Source: CAZIOH01 sp964540815 (GTDB lineage: Bacteria; Myxococcota_A; Polyangia; Fen-1088). Taken from it: a stretch of 54,934 nucleotides of DNA. A program made the position numbers and the translations under genes. The notes beneath the pieces were generated by a model, which did not search any database, was not told where the DNA came from, and worked only from the letters and a program-made list of their open reading frames with translations. Of the stretch, positions 24,878 to 33,716 are shown in pieces; position 1 is the stretch's first letter, and each line of letters begins with the position of its first letter. The stretch spans positions 1-54,934 of the forward strand of contig CAZIOH010000041.1 in NCBI GenBank assembly GCA_964540815.1, given 5' to 3'.

Positions 24878-26692
24878 ATGGGTGACAGCGCGTTCGCAAC
24901 CGATCCTCCGACCGATCCTGCGCGCGCCCCGGCCGCCCCTCGGTCGGGCCCGGTCGCACCCACGGGTGTACGCGCCGGGGGCGCCAGTTCCGGCGGGGAC
25001 GGCGGCGCCCGGGCGCCCGGCCGGGTGCGCCTGCGCGCCTGGCAGCGGGAGGCGCTCGAGCGTTTCGAGGGGAGCGGGCGCGACGATTTCCTGGCGGTCG
25101 CGACCCCCGGTGCGGGCAAGACCACCTTCGCGCTGACCGCCGTCAAGCGGGCGCTGCTGGCGGCACGGGCTCGCCGCTTCGTGGTGGTGGTCCCCACGCA
25201 GCACCTCAAGCAGCAGTGGGCGCACGCCGCCGAGCCCTTCGGTCTGCACCTCGATCCGGACTGGACTCCCGCCTACGGGGGACTGCCATCCGACGTTCAC
25301 GGCGTGGTCGTGACGTACCAGCAGGTGGCCGCCAACCCGCGGGCACTCCAGGGCCTGGTGGCGGGGGCCTTCGCCGTGCTCGACGAGATTCACCACGCCG
25401 GCGAGAGCCGGGCCTGGGGCGATGCGGTGCGCCTGGCCTTCGGGCCGGCCGCATGTCGGCTGTCGCTCTCAGGGACGCCCTTTCGCTCCGACCAGAGCAC
25501 CATCCCCTTCGTCCGGTATGCGGGGGATCTGGCCGAGTCCGACTTCGAATATGGGTACGGCCGCGCGCTCGAGGACGGGGGCGTCGTGCGTCCGGTGTAC
25601 TTCCCGCGCATCAATGGTCACATGGAGTGGACGGCTCCCGGAGGGCTCGACTACGCCGCGACCTTCGACGATCCCCTGACCCGCGAGCTCGCCAACCAGC
25701 GCTTGCGAACCGCCCTCGACGCGGAAGGCGAATGGTTGCCCGCCGTGCTCGAGCAGGCCAACGCCCAGCTCACCCACCTGCGCGGGCGCGATCCCCGGGC
25801 CGGGGGCCTGGTCATCGCGATGGATCAGGAGCACGCCCGCGGCATCGCCGGCATCCTGCGCGATCGGCTGCGGGTCACTCCGATGGTGGCGACCTCCGAC
25901 GATCCCGGGGCCTCGCGCAACATCCAGCAGTTCGCGACCGGCAACGCCCCGTGGATCGTCGCGGTGCGGATGATCTCCGAGGGCGTCGACATCCCCCGCC
26001 TGCGCGTCGGCGTCTACGCCACCAACACCGTGACCGATCTCTTCTTCCGGCAAGCGGTCGGACGGCTGGTGCGCTGGGTGAGTCACCTCGGTCGCCAGGC
26101 CGCCTACATGTTCATCCCCGACGATCAGCGCCTGCGGGCCTTCGGAGCCGCCATCGCCGAGCAACGCCGCCACAGCCTGCGGCGGGTCGACCGCGACGAC
26201 GCGCCGGCGCGCGACGACGCCGAGCCCCGCCGCGAGAAGGCCGAGCCGGAGGCCGCCGAGGACGGGCAACTCTCACTGTTCACCGCCATCTCGGCGGTCC
26301 CGCTCGACGCCGAGGGTCGGCGTCTCGGGGAGGCGCCGCGCGTCTTCGACGAGGACGCTGGCGACGGTGAGCGCATCCCGGACCTCGCGGGGAGCGAGGA
26401 GGCCGATGGGGCCGATGGGGCGCCAGGCGCGCAGGTGCCGCTGGCCCCGGTGCCCTTGCCGGCGCCCGAGCAGCGAGCGGAGCCGGCGGCCCCAAGCCCC
26501 CTGGCGCGGCGGCGGGCCCTGCGCGAGCAGAACAGCGAGGCGGTGGCGGATCTGGCGCGCCTCTCGGGCAAGAGCCACGCCGATCTCAACGGCGATCTCA
26601 ACCGGCGCGCCGGCATCCGCCGGATCAGTGAGGCCTCGATCAAGCAGCTCCAGCAGCGCCTCGAGCTCGCGCGCAAGATGCTGCGCCGCTGA
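24878..26692 (+). CDS. SF2 DEAD/DEAH-box helicase
   Basis: 604-residue superfamily 2 helicase. Q-motif-like LRAWQREALERF, Walker A ATPGAGKTTF (Lys81), motif Ia VVVPTQHL, DEIHH (about 169-173), SLSGTPFRSD, and motif VI FFRQAVGRLVRW (about 389-400) are present. MISEGVDIPRLRVGVY is the typical motif V area. The C-terminal 200 residues are acidic/Pro-rich and end in an SGKSHADLNGDLNRRAGIRR segment, a helical tail seen in related bacterial helicases. The ATG at 24878 is preferred because earlier in-frame codons overlap YihY or read as low-quality Arg-rich sequence. Substrate (DNA or RNA) and role unknown. Confidence 0.85.
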   Translation: MGDSAFATDPPTDPARAPAAPRSGPVAPTGVRAGGASSGGDGGARAPGRVRLRAWQREALERFEGSGRDDFLAVATPGAGKTTFALTAVKRALLAARARRFVVVVPTQHLKQQWAHAAEPFGLHLDPDWTPAYGGLPSDVHGVVVTYQQVAANPRALQGLVAGAFAVLDEIHHAGESRAWGDAVRLAFGPAACRLSLSGTPFRSDQSTIPFVRYAGDLAESDFEYGYGRALEDGGVVRPVYFPRINGHMEWTAPGGLDYAATFDDPLTRELANQRLRTALDAEGEWLPAVLEQANAQLTHLRGRDPRAGGLVIAMDQEHARGIAGILRDRLRVTPMVATSDDPGASRNIQQFATGNAPWIVAVRMISEGVDIPRLRVGVYATNTVTDLFFRQAVGRLVRWVSHLGRQAAYMFIPDDQRLRAFGAAIAEQRRHSLRRVDRDDAPARDDAEPRREKAEPEAAEDGQLSLFTAISAVPLDAEGRRLGEAPRVFDEDAGDGERIPDLAGSEEADGADGAPGAQVPLAPVPLPAPEQRAEPAAPSPLARRRALREQNSEAVADLARLSGKSHADLNGDLNRRAGIRRISEASIKQLQQRLELARKMLRR

Positions 26693-26725
26693 GGATTTCC
26701 AAAGACAGGACACTAGAATGGCGTC

Positions 26726-27259
26726 GTGAAGATCCTGGGCCTCTCCGGCAGCTTGCGAATGACCTCGTCGAACGCGGCGATCCTCCGCGCGGCGGCGCTG
26801 GTCGCTCCCCCGGCCGTGACCGTGGAGCCCTTCGACGGCGTGGGGGCGTTGCCCCACTTCAGCCCCGACCTCGACGTCGAGCCCCTCCCCGGGGCCGTCC
26901 GCGCGCTTCGGGCGCGAATCGCCGCCGCGGACGCCCTCATGATCTCGAGCCCGGAGTACGCGCACGGGATGCCCGGCTCTCTCAAGAATGCCCTCGACTG
27001 GCTGGTCTCGGCGGTGGAGGCGCTCGGCAAGCCGGTGTTGTTGCTCAGCGCTTCCCCGGGGGGCGCGGCCCACGCCCATGCCCAGCTGGCGGAGGTCCTT
27101 CGCACGATGAGCTTGCCGGTCGTCGACGCGGGCGCTCATGTCTTCTCGCGATCCAAGCTCGACGCCGAGGGTGAGGTCTCGGATCCCGAGCTGCTGGCGC
27201 GGATCCGCCAGGCGATCGCGGCGCTGCAGGACGCCGTGGTGGCCGCCCGGCTCGAATGA
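26726..27259 (+). CDS. NADPH-dependent FMN reductase
   Basis: 177-residue flavodoxin-fold reductase. LGLSGSLRMTSSNAAIL forms the FMN phosphate loop and SPEYAHGMPGSLKNALDWL is the family signature that binds the flavin and forms the dimer. Reduces FMN or quinone-like substrates with NAD(P)H. GTG start at 26726; the ATG eight bases upstream is followed at once by a stop. It precedes an amidohydrolase gene by 79 bases in the same direction; co-transcription is possible. Confidence 0.9.
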   Translation: MKILGLSGSLRMTSSNAAILRAAALVAPPAVTVEPFDGVGALPHFSPDLDVEPLPGAVRALRARIAAADALMISSPEYAHGMPGSLKNALDWLVSAVEALGKPVLLLSASPGGAAHAHAQLAEVLRTMSLPVVDAGAHVFSRSKLDAEGEVSDPELLARIRQAIAALQDAVVAARLE

Positions 27260-27338
27260 GCCGGTCGGGGGCGGGGGCGAGCGGCGGGGCTCGATCGCAG
27301 GTTCTGGTCCATCCGGGGTTAGATTCCAGCCAATCGAG

Positions 27339-28787
27339 ATGAGCGGTTCGAGCACAGGGGCAGCCTCGGGACCTCAAGCCTTGCTGGTCCACGGCGCCGA
27401 GTTCGTGGTGACCATGGACGCCGGTCGCCGCGAGATCGCGGGCGGAAGTGTGCTCATCCACGACCAGGCCATCGCCGCCGTGGGCTCGGATGAAGAGGTC
27501 GAGGCGTTCATCGCGGCCGAGCCGGTGGGCCGGGCCCCGGCGCGCCGGATCTCCGCGCGCGGGGCGATCGTGCTGCCTGGCCTGGTCAACGGGCATCACC
27601 ACCTGTACCAGACGCTCACCCGCGCCATCGGAACCGCCCGCGGGCGGGGGCTCTTCGACTGGCTCGGTCTGCTCTACCCCGTGTGGGCCCGCCTCGATCC
27701 CGACGCCGCGCACGTGAGCGCGCTGGTCGGCCTCGGTGAGCTCATGCTCAGCGGAGCCACCACCGTGGCGGATCACCTGTACCTCTACCCGAACGGAGTG
27801 CGACTCGACGACACCATCGCCGCGGCGGAGGCCCTCGGCGTCCGGTCTCATCCCACGCGCGGCTCCATGAGCCTCGGGCAGAGCAAGGGCGGCCTGCCGC
27901 CCGACCAGCTGGTCGAGGACGAGTCCCACGTGCTCGAGGATTCCCGGCGGCTCATTGCCCGGTTTCACGATGCGTCGAGGTTTTCGATGCTGCGGATCGG
28001 GCTCGCGCCGTGCTCACCCTTCTCGGTCACGCCGCACCTGATGCGCGCGTCGGCGCGGCTGGCCCGGTCGTTTCCAGCGGTCCGGTTGCACACCCACCTG
28101 GCCGAGACCCTGGACGAGGAGCGCTTCTGCCGGGCGACGATGGGCATGGACCCAATCGACTACGCCGAGTCGGTGGAGTGGCTGGGCGACGACGTGTGGT
28201 TCGCGCACGTGGTCCACCCAGGCTCGCAGGGCATCGCCAAGCTCGCGCGCGCCGGCGCGGGAGTGTGCCACTGCCCGACCAGCAACATGATCCTCGCGAG
28301 TGGCATCGCGCCGGTCCGAGCCCTGCGCGACGCCGGCGTCGACGTGGGCCTCGGCGTGGATGGCTCGGCCAGCAATGACGGCAATCACCTGCTGGGCGAG
28401 GCCCGGCAGGCCATGCTGCTCCAGCGGGTCGGGTGGCCGGGCTTCGAATCGCGGGCCGACCGCTTCTCGGCGCGCGAAGCCCTGGAGCTGGCCACCATCG
28501 GCGGGGCGGCGCTGCTCGGGCGCAGCGCGGAGCTCGGCAGCCTCGAGGTCGGCAAGGCGGCGGACCTGGTGGCCTTCCGCTGCGACGGCCTCGATCACGC
28601 CGGCGCGGGAGGCGATCGGGTGGCGGCGCTGGTCACCGGAGCACCGGGGCGGGCGTGGCTTTCGATCATCAACGGGCGACCGGTGATCGAAGCTGGCGCC
28701 CTCACGGGCCTCGATCTGCCCCCGATCATCGAGCGCCACGAGCGCCACAGCCAGCGCATGCTGCGCGAGGCGGGCGTGATCAGCTAG
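27339..28787 (+). CDS. 8-oxoguanine deaminase-like amidohydrolase
   Basis: 482-residue metal-dependent hydrolase of the AtzA/TrzN/8-oxoguanine deaminase group. Metal ligands: NGHHHLYQT (His86, His88), HTHLAET, FAHVVHP and GVDGSASND. HLYQTLTRA and RGSMSLGQSKGGLPPD match the 8-oxoguanine deaminase subgroup (from memory), which converts 8-oxoguanine to urate. ATG at 27339. Possible alternatives are other guanine or triazine-like deaminases. No transporter or urate oxidase is nearby. Confidence 0.82.
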   Translation: MSGSSTGAASGPQALLVHGAEFVVTMDAGRREIAGGSVLIHDQAIAAVGSDEEVEAFIAAEPVGRAPARRISARGAIVLPGLVNGHHHLYQTLTRAIGTARGRGLFDWLGLLYPVWARLDPDAAHVSALVGLGELMLSGATTVADHLYLYPNGVRLDDTIAAAEALGVRSHPTRGSMSLGQSKGGLPPDQLVEDESHVLEDSRRLIARFHDASRFSMLRIGLAPCSPFSVTPHLMRASARLARSFPAVRLHTHLAETLDEERFCRATMGMDPIDYAESVEWLGDDVWFAHVVHPGSQGIAKLARAGAGVCHCPTSNMILASGIAPVRALRDAGVDVGLGVDGSASNDGNHLLGEARQAMLLQRVGWPGFESRADRFSAREALELATIGGAALLGRSAELGSLEVGKAADLVAFRCDGLDHAGAGGDRVAALVTGAPGRAWLSIINGRPVIEAGALTGLDLPPIIERHERHSQRMLREAGVIS

Positions 28788-28804
28788 CGCCCGATGAAGA
28801 CCGC

Positions 28805-29713
28805 TCAGTCGCAGTAGCCGTACCGCAAGTTCCCGACCTTGATGCAGGTGGTGTTGGGCGGACACTTGGCGGGGGTGACGGTCGAATCGCAAACCGGGTG
28901 GCAGGTGCCCCTGCCCATCCCGGTCGAGGGGCAGGTGAGCGTCGGCAGGCATTCGCGCGGGTAGACACAGTCGGAATTGGTCGAGAGCCCGCCCGAGGAA
29001 GGATCGCAGATCGTTCCGGCCGGCGGCGCCAGGTAGCAGGTGGTACCCGATGGGCAAATCGACGTCACCGCGGTTGGATCGCAATCCGTGGTCGCGACCC
29101 CGCAGACCGAGACGCTCACCGTGCCCGAGATGTCGAGCTTGCGCTGTTCGCATTGGACGCCTGGGGGGCAGTCGCCGTCGTCACGGCACAGCTTCAGGCA
29201 GCTGCTGGTGGTGTCGAAGTCGACGCACACCAGCCCCGGCTGGCAGTCGTCGGAGCGCTCGGGCGTACCGCGGTTGACGGGCGAGCAAGACTGATTGATC
29301 TCGCGGATCCGCTTGAGTGGCACGCACCCGATCTCGGCTCGAGAGGTCCCGCCGTTTTGCGGCCGGTTGACGGCGGAGCACTTCTCCAATTGGCAGCACC
29401 CAGTGCCGCAGACGGGATCGCACACCCCCGTCCGAGACATGCACCCTGCGAACAAGGGCGTCTGGTTGACGATGCAGGCGACCGGTCCGTCAGAGGCATC
29501 GGCGCCGACCTCGGCGACGTCGGTGCTCGACCCGGCGTCCTGGCTGTCCGCGAGGACACACGCCCCGGAGAGACAGGTGAATCCGTCCGGACACTGCCCG
29601 GAGCCGGCCGCACACCGCAGCCCTCCGGGCAAGATGGAGGGCTTGTAGCATCCGGCGAGGGCCGCCGCCCCGAGCAGGAGCACGGACGCAAGCGCAAGCG
29701 GACCGAGGCGCAC
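28805..29713 (-). CDS. Cysteine-rich lipoprotein
   Basis: Predicted lipoprotein of about 302 residues. The GTG at 29713 gives a standard signal (VRLGPLALASVLLLG, lipobox LAGC at Cys22). A TTG at 29755 would add 14 residues and cannot be excluded. The mature part has about 30 Cys spaced as in small disulfide knots: CPDGFTCLSGACV, CDPVCGTGCCQLEKC, CPPGVQCEQRK, CPSGTTCYLAPP, CPPNTTCIK. No known domain recognised. It follows the giant Cys-rich gene on the same strand, likely in one operon, and is convergent with the deaminase gene. Confidence 0.78.
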   Translation of the reverse strand: MRLGPLALASVLLLGAAALAGCYKPSILPGGLRCAAGSGQCPDGFTCLSGACVLADSQDAGSSTDVAEVGADASDGPVACIVNQTPLFAGCMSRTGVCDPVCGTGCCQLEKCSAVNRPQNGGTSRAEIGCVPLKRIREINQSCSPVNRGTPERSDDCQPGLVCVDFDTTSSCLKLCRDDGDCPPGVQCEQRKLDISGTVSVSVCGVATTDCDPTAVTSICPSGTTCYLAPPAGTICDPSSGGLSTNSDCVYPRECLPTLTCPSTGMGRGTCHPVCDSTVTPAKCPPNTTCIKVGNLRYGYCD

Positions 29714-29808
29714 GGGGCGCCCATGGGTCGGCGAAGGTCTACGAAGGGTGATCAAGGTTTCTGCCTACGCTCACGTTAGCGGTTGCGGGATCCAGACGAG
29801 ACACACGG

Positions 29809-32800
29809 CTACGGTGGACACATGCACGTCCCCGCCATGCAGATCCCGGACCCCACGCACGTCGGGCCGTCGCAGGTCGCTCCGTCGTTTCCGGGGGGGG
29901 CCGAGCAGCCCGTGGCCGGCTCGCAGGTGCCGGGGAGATGGCAGGCATCCGTCGGGCAGACCACCGACGTACCGGCGGTACACGCTCCCGCGCCGTCGCA
30001 GGTGTCGCCCATGGTGCATTTGTTCCCGTCCTCACACGGGGCACCCTTCGCCGCCACCAGAGTCGAGCAGATGCCGGTCGCCGGAGTGCAAACACCGACG
30101 AGATGGCAGGCATTCGCCGGAGCCAGGCAGACGGTCGCGGTTCCGCCTCCGCAGGTCCCGGTCGCGCCGCAGGTCTCGCCGGTGGTGCACAGGTTCCCGT
30201 CGTCGCACGGAGTGCCCACCGGCGCCAGCGGGCTCGAGCATGCTCCCGTGGACTTGTCGCAGATCCCGGCCGGGTGACACGCGTCCTTGGCCGTGCAGGT
30301 GACGGGCGTGCCAGCCGTGCACGCACCCGCCTGGCAGGTCTCCGACCCGTTGCAAGCGTTCCCATCGCTGCAGCCGGATCCGTTCATGACCGGCATGTGG
30401 GTGCAGGTGCCGTCCTGGCCGCACGCGTCCGCGGTGCAGGGATTGCCGTCGTCGCAGCTCACCGTGCCGGCGCAGGTCCCGCCCGTGCACTTGTCACCCA
30501 CCGTGCAGCTCTTGCCGTCGTTGCAGCCGGTGCCGTCCACGACGCTGGTGGTGACGCAGCCCTTCACCGGATCGCACGATGCCATCTGGCAGGGATTGGT
30601 GGACGCGCAGGTCAGCCCGACCCCGGAGGTGCACACCCCGCCCACGCAGGTCTCGGCTCCATCGCACACGGTGTTGTCGTTGCACGGGGTCCCGTCCGCC
30701 AGGTTGGACGCCGCCGAGCACACGCCGCCGGTGCAGGTGCTGGCGGAGTGGCAGAGGTCGGCAGCCGGGCAGGTCGACACCACTGCCGCGCCGCAGGTCC
30801 CGGCGGCGTTGCAGGCGCGGGGACTCGTGGCCTTGCTCCCCGCACAGCTCCCCGGCGCGCCGCAGGCCGCCCCGGCCCCCTTCTGCGCGCAGAGGCCGGC
30901 GCCCGCGCCGGTAGCGACGCACATCCCGGTGAAGCAACTCGGCGCGCTCGCCGAGTCCGCGGGGCAGGCGGTGGCGCAGCAGATCTTGTCCACGCCGGTC
31001 CCTTGCACGCAGGCTCCGCTCGCGCACTCCTTGTCGACCAGGCACTTGGTCCCGTTGGGGGAGACCGTGCCGCAGGTGTTGCCTGTGGAGTTGCACGTGA
31101 TCCCCGGCGCGCAGTCCGTGGCCCCCGTCGCCGGCGTGCAGGTGGTGCGGCAGACGTTCCCGTTGCAGGTGTAGTTGCCGCAGGACCTGGGGATCGCGGC
31201 CGTGCACTTCCCACCCCCGTCGCAGGTGGCCGAGCTGGTCAGCGTGCCGCTGGCGCAGATCTGGGCGCTGCACACCGTCGACGGGTCCCAGTCGGCGCAC
31301 TTTCCGGTGCCGTCGCAGGTTCCACTCAACCCGCAAGTGGTCCTGGCGGTCGGCGTGCATCGCCCCCCGGGGTCGGTCCCACCGAGCGGAACGGGAGTGC
31401 ACGTCCCCTCGTGCCCGGGCAAGCTGCAGCTCATGCAGGTCCCGGTCCCGAGCGAGCTGCACCGGGTGTTGCAGCAGTACCCCTCGGCACAGGCTCCGCT
31501 CAGGCACTGGGCGTCCGAGATGCACCGCGCTCCGTTCTGGGCTTGCCCGCAGGTGCCGTTTGGAAGGCACACCTTGTTCATCGTGCAATCCAAGCTCGAG
31601 GTGCACTTGCTCTTGCAGAGCCCCGTGGCAGCGTCGCACGCGTACACGCCGCACGACACCGAGATCTGCATCGGACACGCGAGACCCTTGCCTCCGCAGT
31701 AGGCCGCCTGCAGGTCGTTGTTCGAGCCGGGCACGCAGGTCGGCGCCTTGCACTGCTGGGTCGTCCCGAAGGTCTGGCAGGCGCCCGCCGCGCACTTCCC
31801 CGTGGTTCCGCAGGTCGAGGCCGCCAGGGTCGCGCACTTGGCCTGCGGATCCCGGGCGCCGTCGGGCACGGCCGTGCACAGGCCCTGCCCGTTCAGGCTG
31901 CAGGCCTGGCATGGGCCGTCACAAGCGGTCGTGCAGCAGACCCCCTGGGCGCAGTACTGATTGTTGTCGGGGGCGTGCTGGCATTCGCTCGGCTGGTTGC
32001 ACAGAGAGCCGAAGGCCTTGAGGCCGCACGAGCCCTTCACGCAGGTGTTGTTGGTCGAGCACTGGCTATTCTGCGTGCAGATGCTGAAGCACTGGCTCCC
32101 GTTGCACCGGAACGGGTCGCAGGTTCCGCCTCGAGGCGCGATGCAGGCGCCCCCCGAGCAGGTCGCCTGTGGCGTGTGGGCCCCGTCCACGCAGGTCTCG
32201 GGGGCGCAGGGCGTGCCATCGGTGTACGTCCGGCAGTCGCCCTTGCCGTCGCACTTCGAATCGGTGCCGCACGAGGTGGGCCCCATGTCGCTGCAGGTCC
32301 CAGTGGGATCGTCGCCGCCCGCGGGGACGGGCTTGCATTGCCCCGGGGCGGTCGGAAGCGCGCAGGTCATGCACTTCCCCTGGCAGGCCGATTCGCAGCA
32401 CACGTGGTCGACGCAGTGGGTGCTCTGGCACTCAGATCCGTCCGTGCAGCTCGCCCCCATCGCCCCGGGGCCGCACTTGCCGGTGGTGAGGTCGCACTTC
32501 TTCGGCGAGACGCAATCGTTGTCCGACTTGCACATCACGATGCAATCGCTGCTCCCGCACAGGGCGGGCGCGCAGTCCTTCTGCGCCGGCATCAGCCGCG
32601 CTCCGTCCCCGCTGCAGGTTCCGGGCGTGGTAGCGATCGTCCCGGAACACGTCCCCGCGGTCCAGACGGTCCCCTGGTCATAGAAGGCGCAGCTCCCGTC
32701 GCCGGCACAGGCGCCGCTCAGCCCACAGGTCGACACCGGGGCTCGCGCGCACGTGGGGTCGACGAGACCCTTGCCGAGCGGCACGCACTTGCCGAGGGAC

Positions 32801-33615
32801 TCGGGCAGGTTGCAGGAGACGCAGGGACCGCTGCAATCGGTGTTGCAGCAGACGCCGTCGAAGCAATTCTTCGAGAGGCAGTCCGCACCGGTGCTGCACG
32901 GCCCGCGCCCGGTCGGCAGAGGCCCACACTTGCCGTCCGGCCCGCACGCCACATCGGTGGCGCAGTCCGTGTCCCTGGTGCAGCTCGAGCGACAGGCGGT
33001 CGGCCCGGCGCAGCTGTAGGGGTAACACGGGTCGTCCTGCGCGGCCACGCACTGCCCGTTGCCGTCGCACGCCTTGCCCCCGGTGAAGCTCTCCCCCGTG
33101 CATACGCCGGTCGCGCACGGCGTCCTGGCCGGATACAGGCGGCACGCACCCTTGCCGTTGCAGGTTCCGTCCTGGGCGCAGGTCGCGGGATCCGAGGCGG
33201 GACAATCCTGGTCGCGTCCCTTGACCCCGTCGGGGACCGGACGGCAGCTCCCGGGGGAGCCGGCGAGGTTGCACGACATGCACCTCCCGGTGTCGCAGGC
33301 GCTCTCGCAGCACACCCCGTCGGCGCAAAACCCGCTGGCGCAATCGGACCTCGTACAGCAGGCCATGCCGATGGGCGTGTCCCCCTTGCCGTTGGTGGCC
33401 GTGCAGGGCCCGGCGGCGTCACCGCTCGCCGGACCGCCATCGCCGCCGCTACCGGATGGCCGGTCGGGCACATCGGTGCGGGCGTCGGGCCCGGCCGAAC
33501 CCCCGGTTCCAGCGTCTGGACCGCGCGGCTTCGATCCGCTGGTGCTGCAGGCCCCGGGTGCGAGAGCGCACATGAAGGCACATCCCAGGAGCAGAAGCGC
33601 AAGCCTCGGAGTCAT
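29809..33615 (-). CDS. Giant cysteine-repeat lipoprotein (about 1270 residues)
   Basis: Surface-type lipoprotein. The ATG at 33615 is chosen because GGGAG lies about 8 bases upstream and it begins a signal with lipobox-like APGAC (Cys23); an ATG 20 codons earlier lacks both. After a Gly/Asp/Pro-rich linker (about 24-72) come about six repeats, each opening with a CC-containing motif such as GVCCESACDTGRCMSC, HVCCESACQGKCMTC or GVCCTTACDGPCQAC and running about 140 residues. The last 350 residues are a second repeat type, for example CDDGNLCTTGETC, CEDGNKCTMGDTC and CHLPGTCEPATGC. Probably a rigid disulfide-bonded rod on the cell surface. Such Cys-repeat proteins are common in myxobacteria; function unknown. 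Confidence 0.85.
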   Translation of the reverse strand: MTPRLALLLLGCAFMCALAPGACSTSGSKPRGPDAGTGGSAGPDARTDVPDRPSGSGGDGGPASGDAAGPCTATNGKGDTPIGMACCTRSDCASGFCADGVCCESACDTGRCMSCNLAGSPGSCRPVPDGVKGRDQDCPASDPATCAQDGTCNGKGACRLYPARTPCATGVCTGESFTGGKACDGNGQCVAAQDDPCYPYSCAGPTACRSSCTRDTDCATDVACGPDGKCGPLPTGRGPCSTGADCLSKNCFDGVCCNTDCSGPCVSCNLPESLGKCVPLGKGLVDPTCARAPVSTCGLSGACAGDGSCAFYDQGTVWTAGTCSGTIATTPGTCSGDGARLMPAQKDCAPALCGSSDCIVMCKSDNDCVSPKKCDLTTGKCGPGAMGASCTDGSECQSTHCVDHVCCESACQGKCMTCALPTAPGQCKPVPAGGDDPTGTCSDMGPTSCGTDSKCDGKGDCRTYTDGTPCAPETCVDGAHTPQATCSGGACIAPRGGTCDPFRCNGSQCFSICTQNSQCSTNNTCVKGSCGLKAFGSLCNQPSECQHAPDNNQYCAQGVCCTTACDGPCQACSLNGQGLCTAVPDGARDPQAKCATLAASTCGTTGKCAAGACQTFGTTQQCKAPTCVPGSNNDLQAAYCGGKGLACPMQISVSCGVYACDAATGLCKSKCTSSLDCTMNKVCLPNGTCGQAQNGARCISDAQCLSGACAEGYCCNTRCSSLGTGTCMSCSLPGHEGTCTPVPLGGTDPGGRCTPTARTTCGLSGTCDGTGKCADWDPSTVCSAQICASGTLTSSATCDGGGKCTAAIPRSCGNYTCNGNVCRTTCTPATGATDCAPGITCNSTGNTCGTVSPNGTKCLVDKECASGACVQGTGVDKICCATACPADSASAPSCFTGMCVATGAGAGLCAQKGAGAACGAPGSCAGSKATSPRACNAAGTCGAAVVSTCPAADLCHSASTCTGGVCSAASNLADGTPCNDNTVCDGAETCVGGVCTSGVGLTCASTNPCQMASCDPVKGCVTTSVVDGTGCNDGKSCTVGDKCTGGTCAGTVSCDDGNPCTADACGQDGTCTHMPVMNGSGCSDGNACNGSETCQAGACTAGTPVTCTAKDACHPAGICDKSTGACSSPLAPVGTPCDDGNLCTTGETCGATGTCGGGTATVCLAPANACHLVGVCTPATGICSTLVAAKGAPCEDGNKCTMGDTCDGAGACTAGTSVVCPTDACHLPGTCEPATGCSAPPGNDGATCDGPTCVGSGICMAGTCMCPP

Positions 33616-33716
33616 GGACGTCTCCCGCAATCGCACCCACGATGACAATACCACCGGCGGACGGATTTCTTTCATCCCCGGAGGCGCGTGCTGAATCGCG
33701 CGTCAACCGGCCGCGG

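Noticed and set aside
29938..33645. Open plus-strand frame of 1235 codons antisense to the Cys-repeat lipoprotein
   Set aside because: Arg/Ala/Gly-rich with no domains, start signal or signal peptide. It arises from the high-GC codon bias and Cys/Gly repeats of the minus-strand gene.
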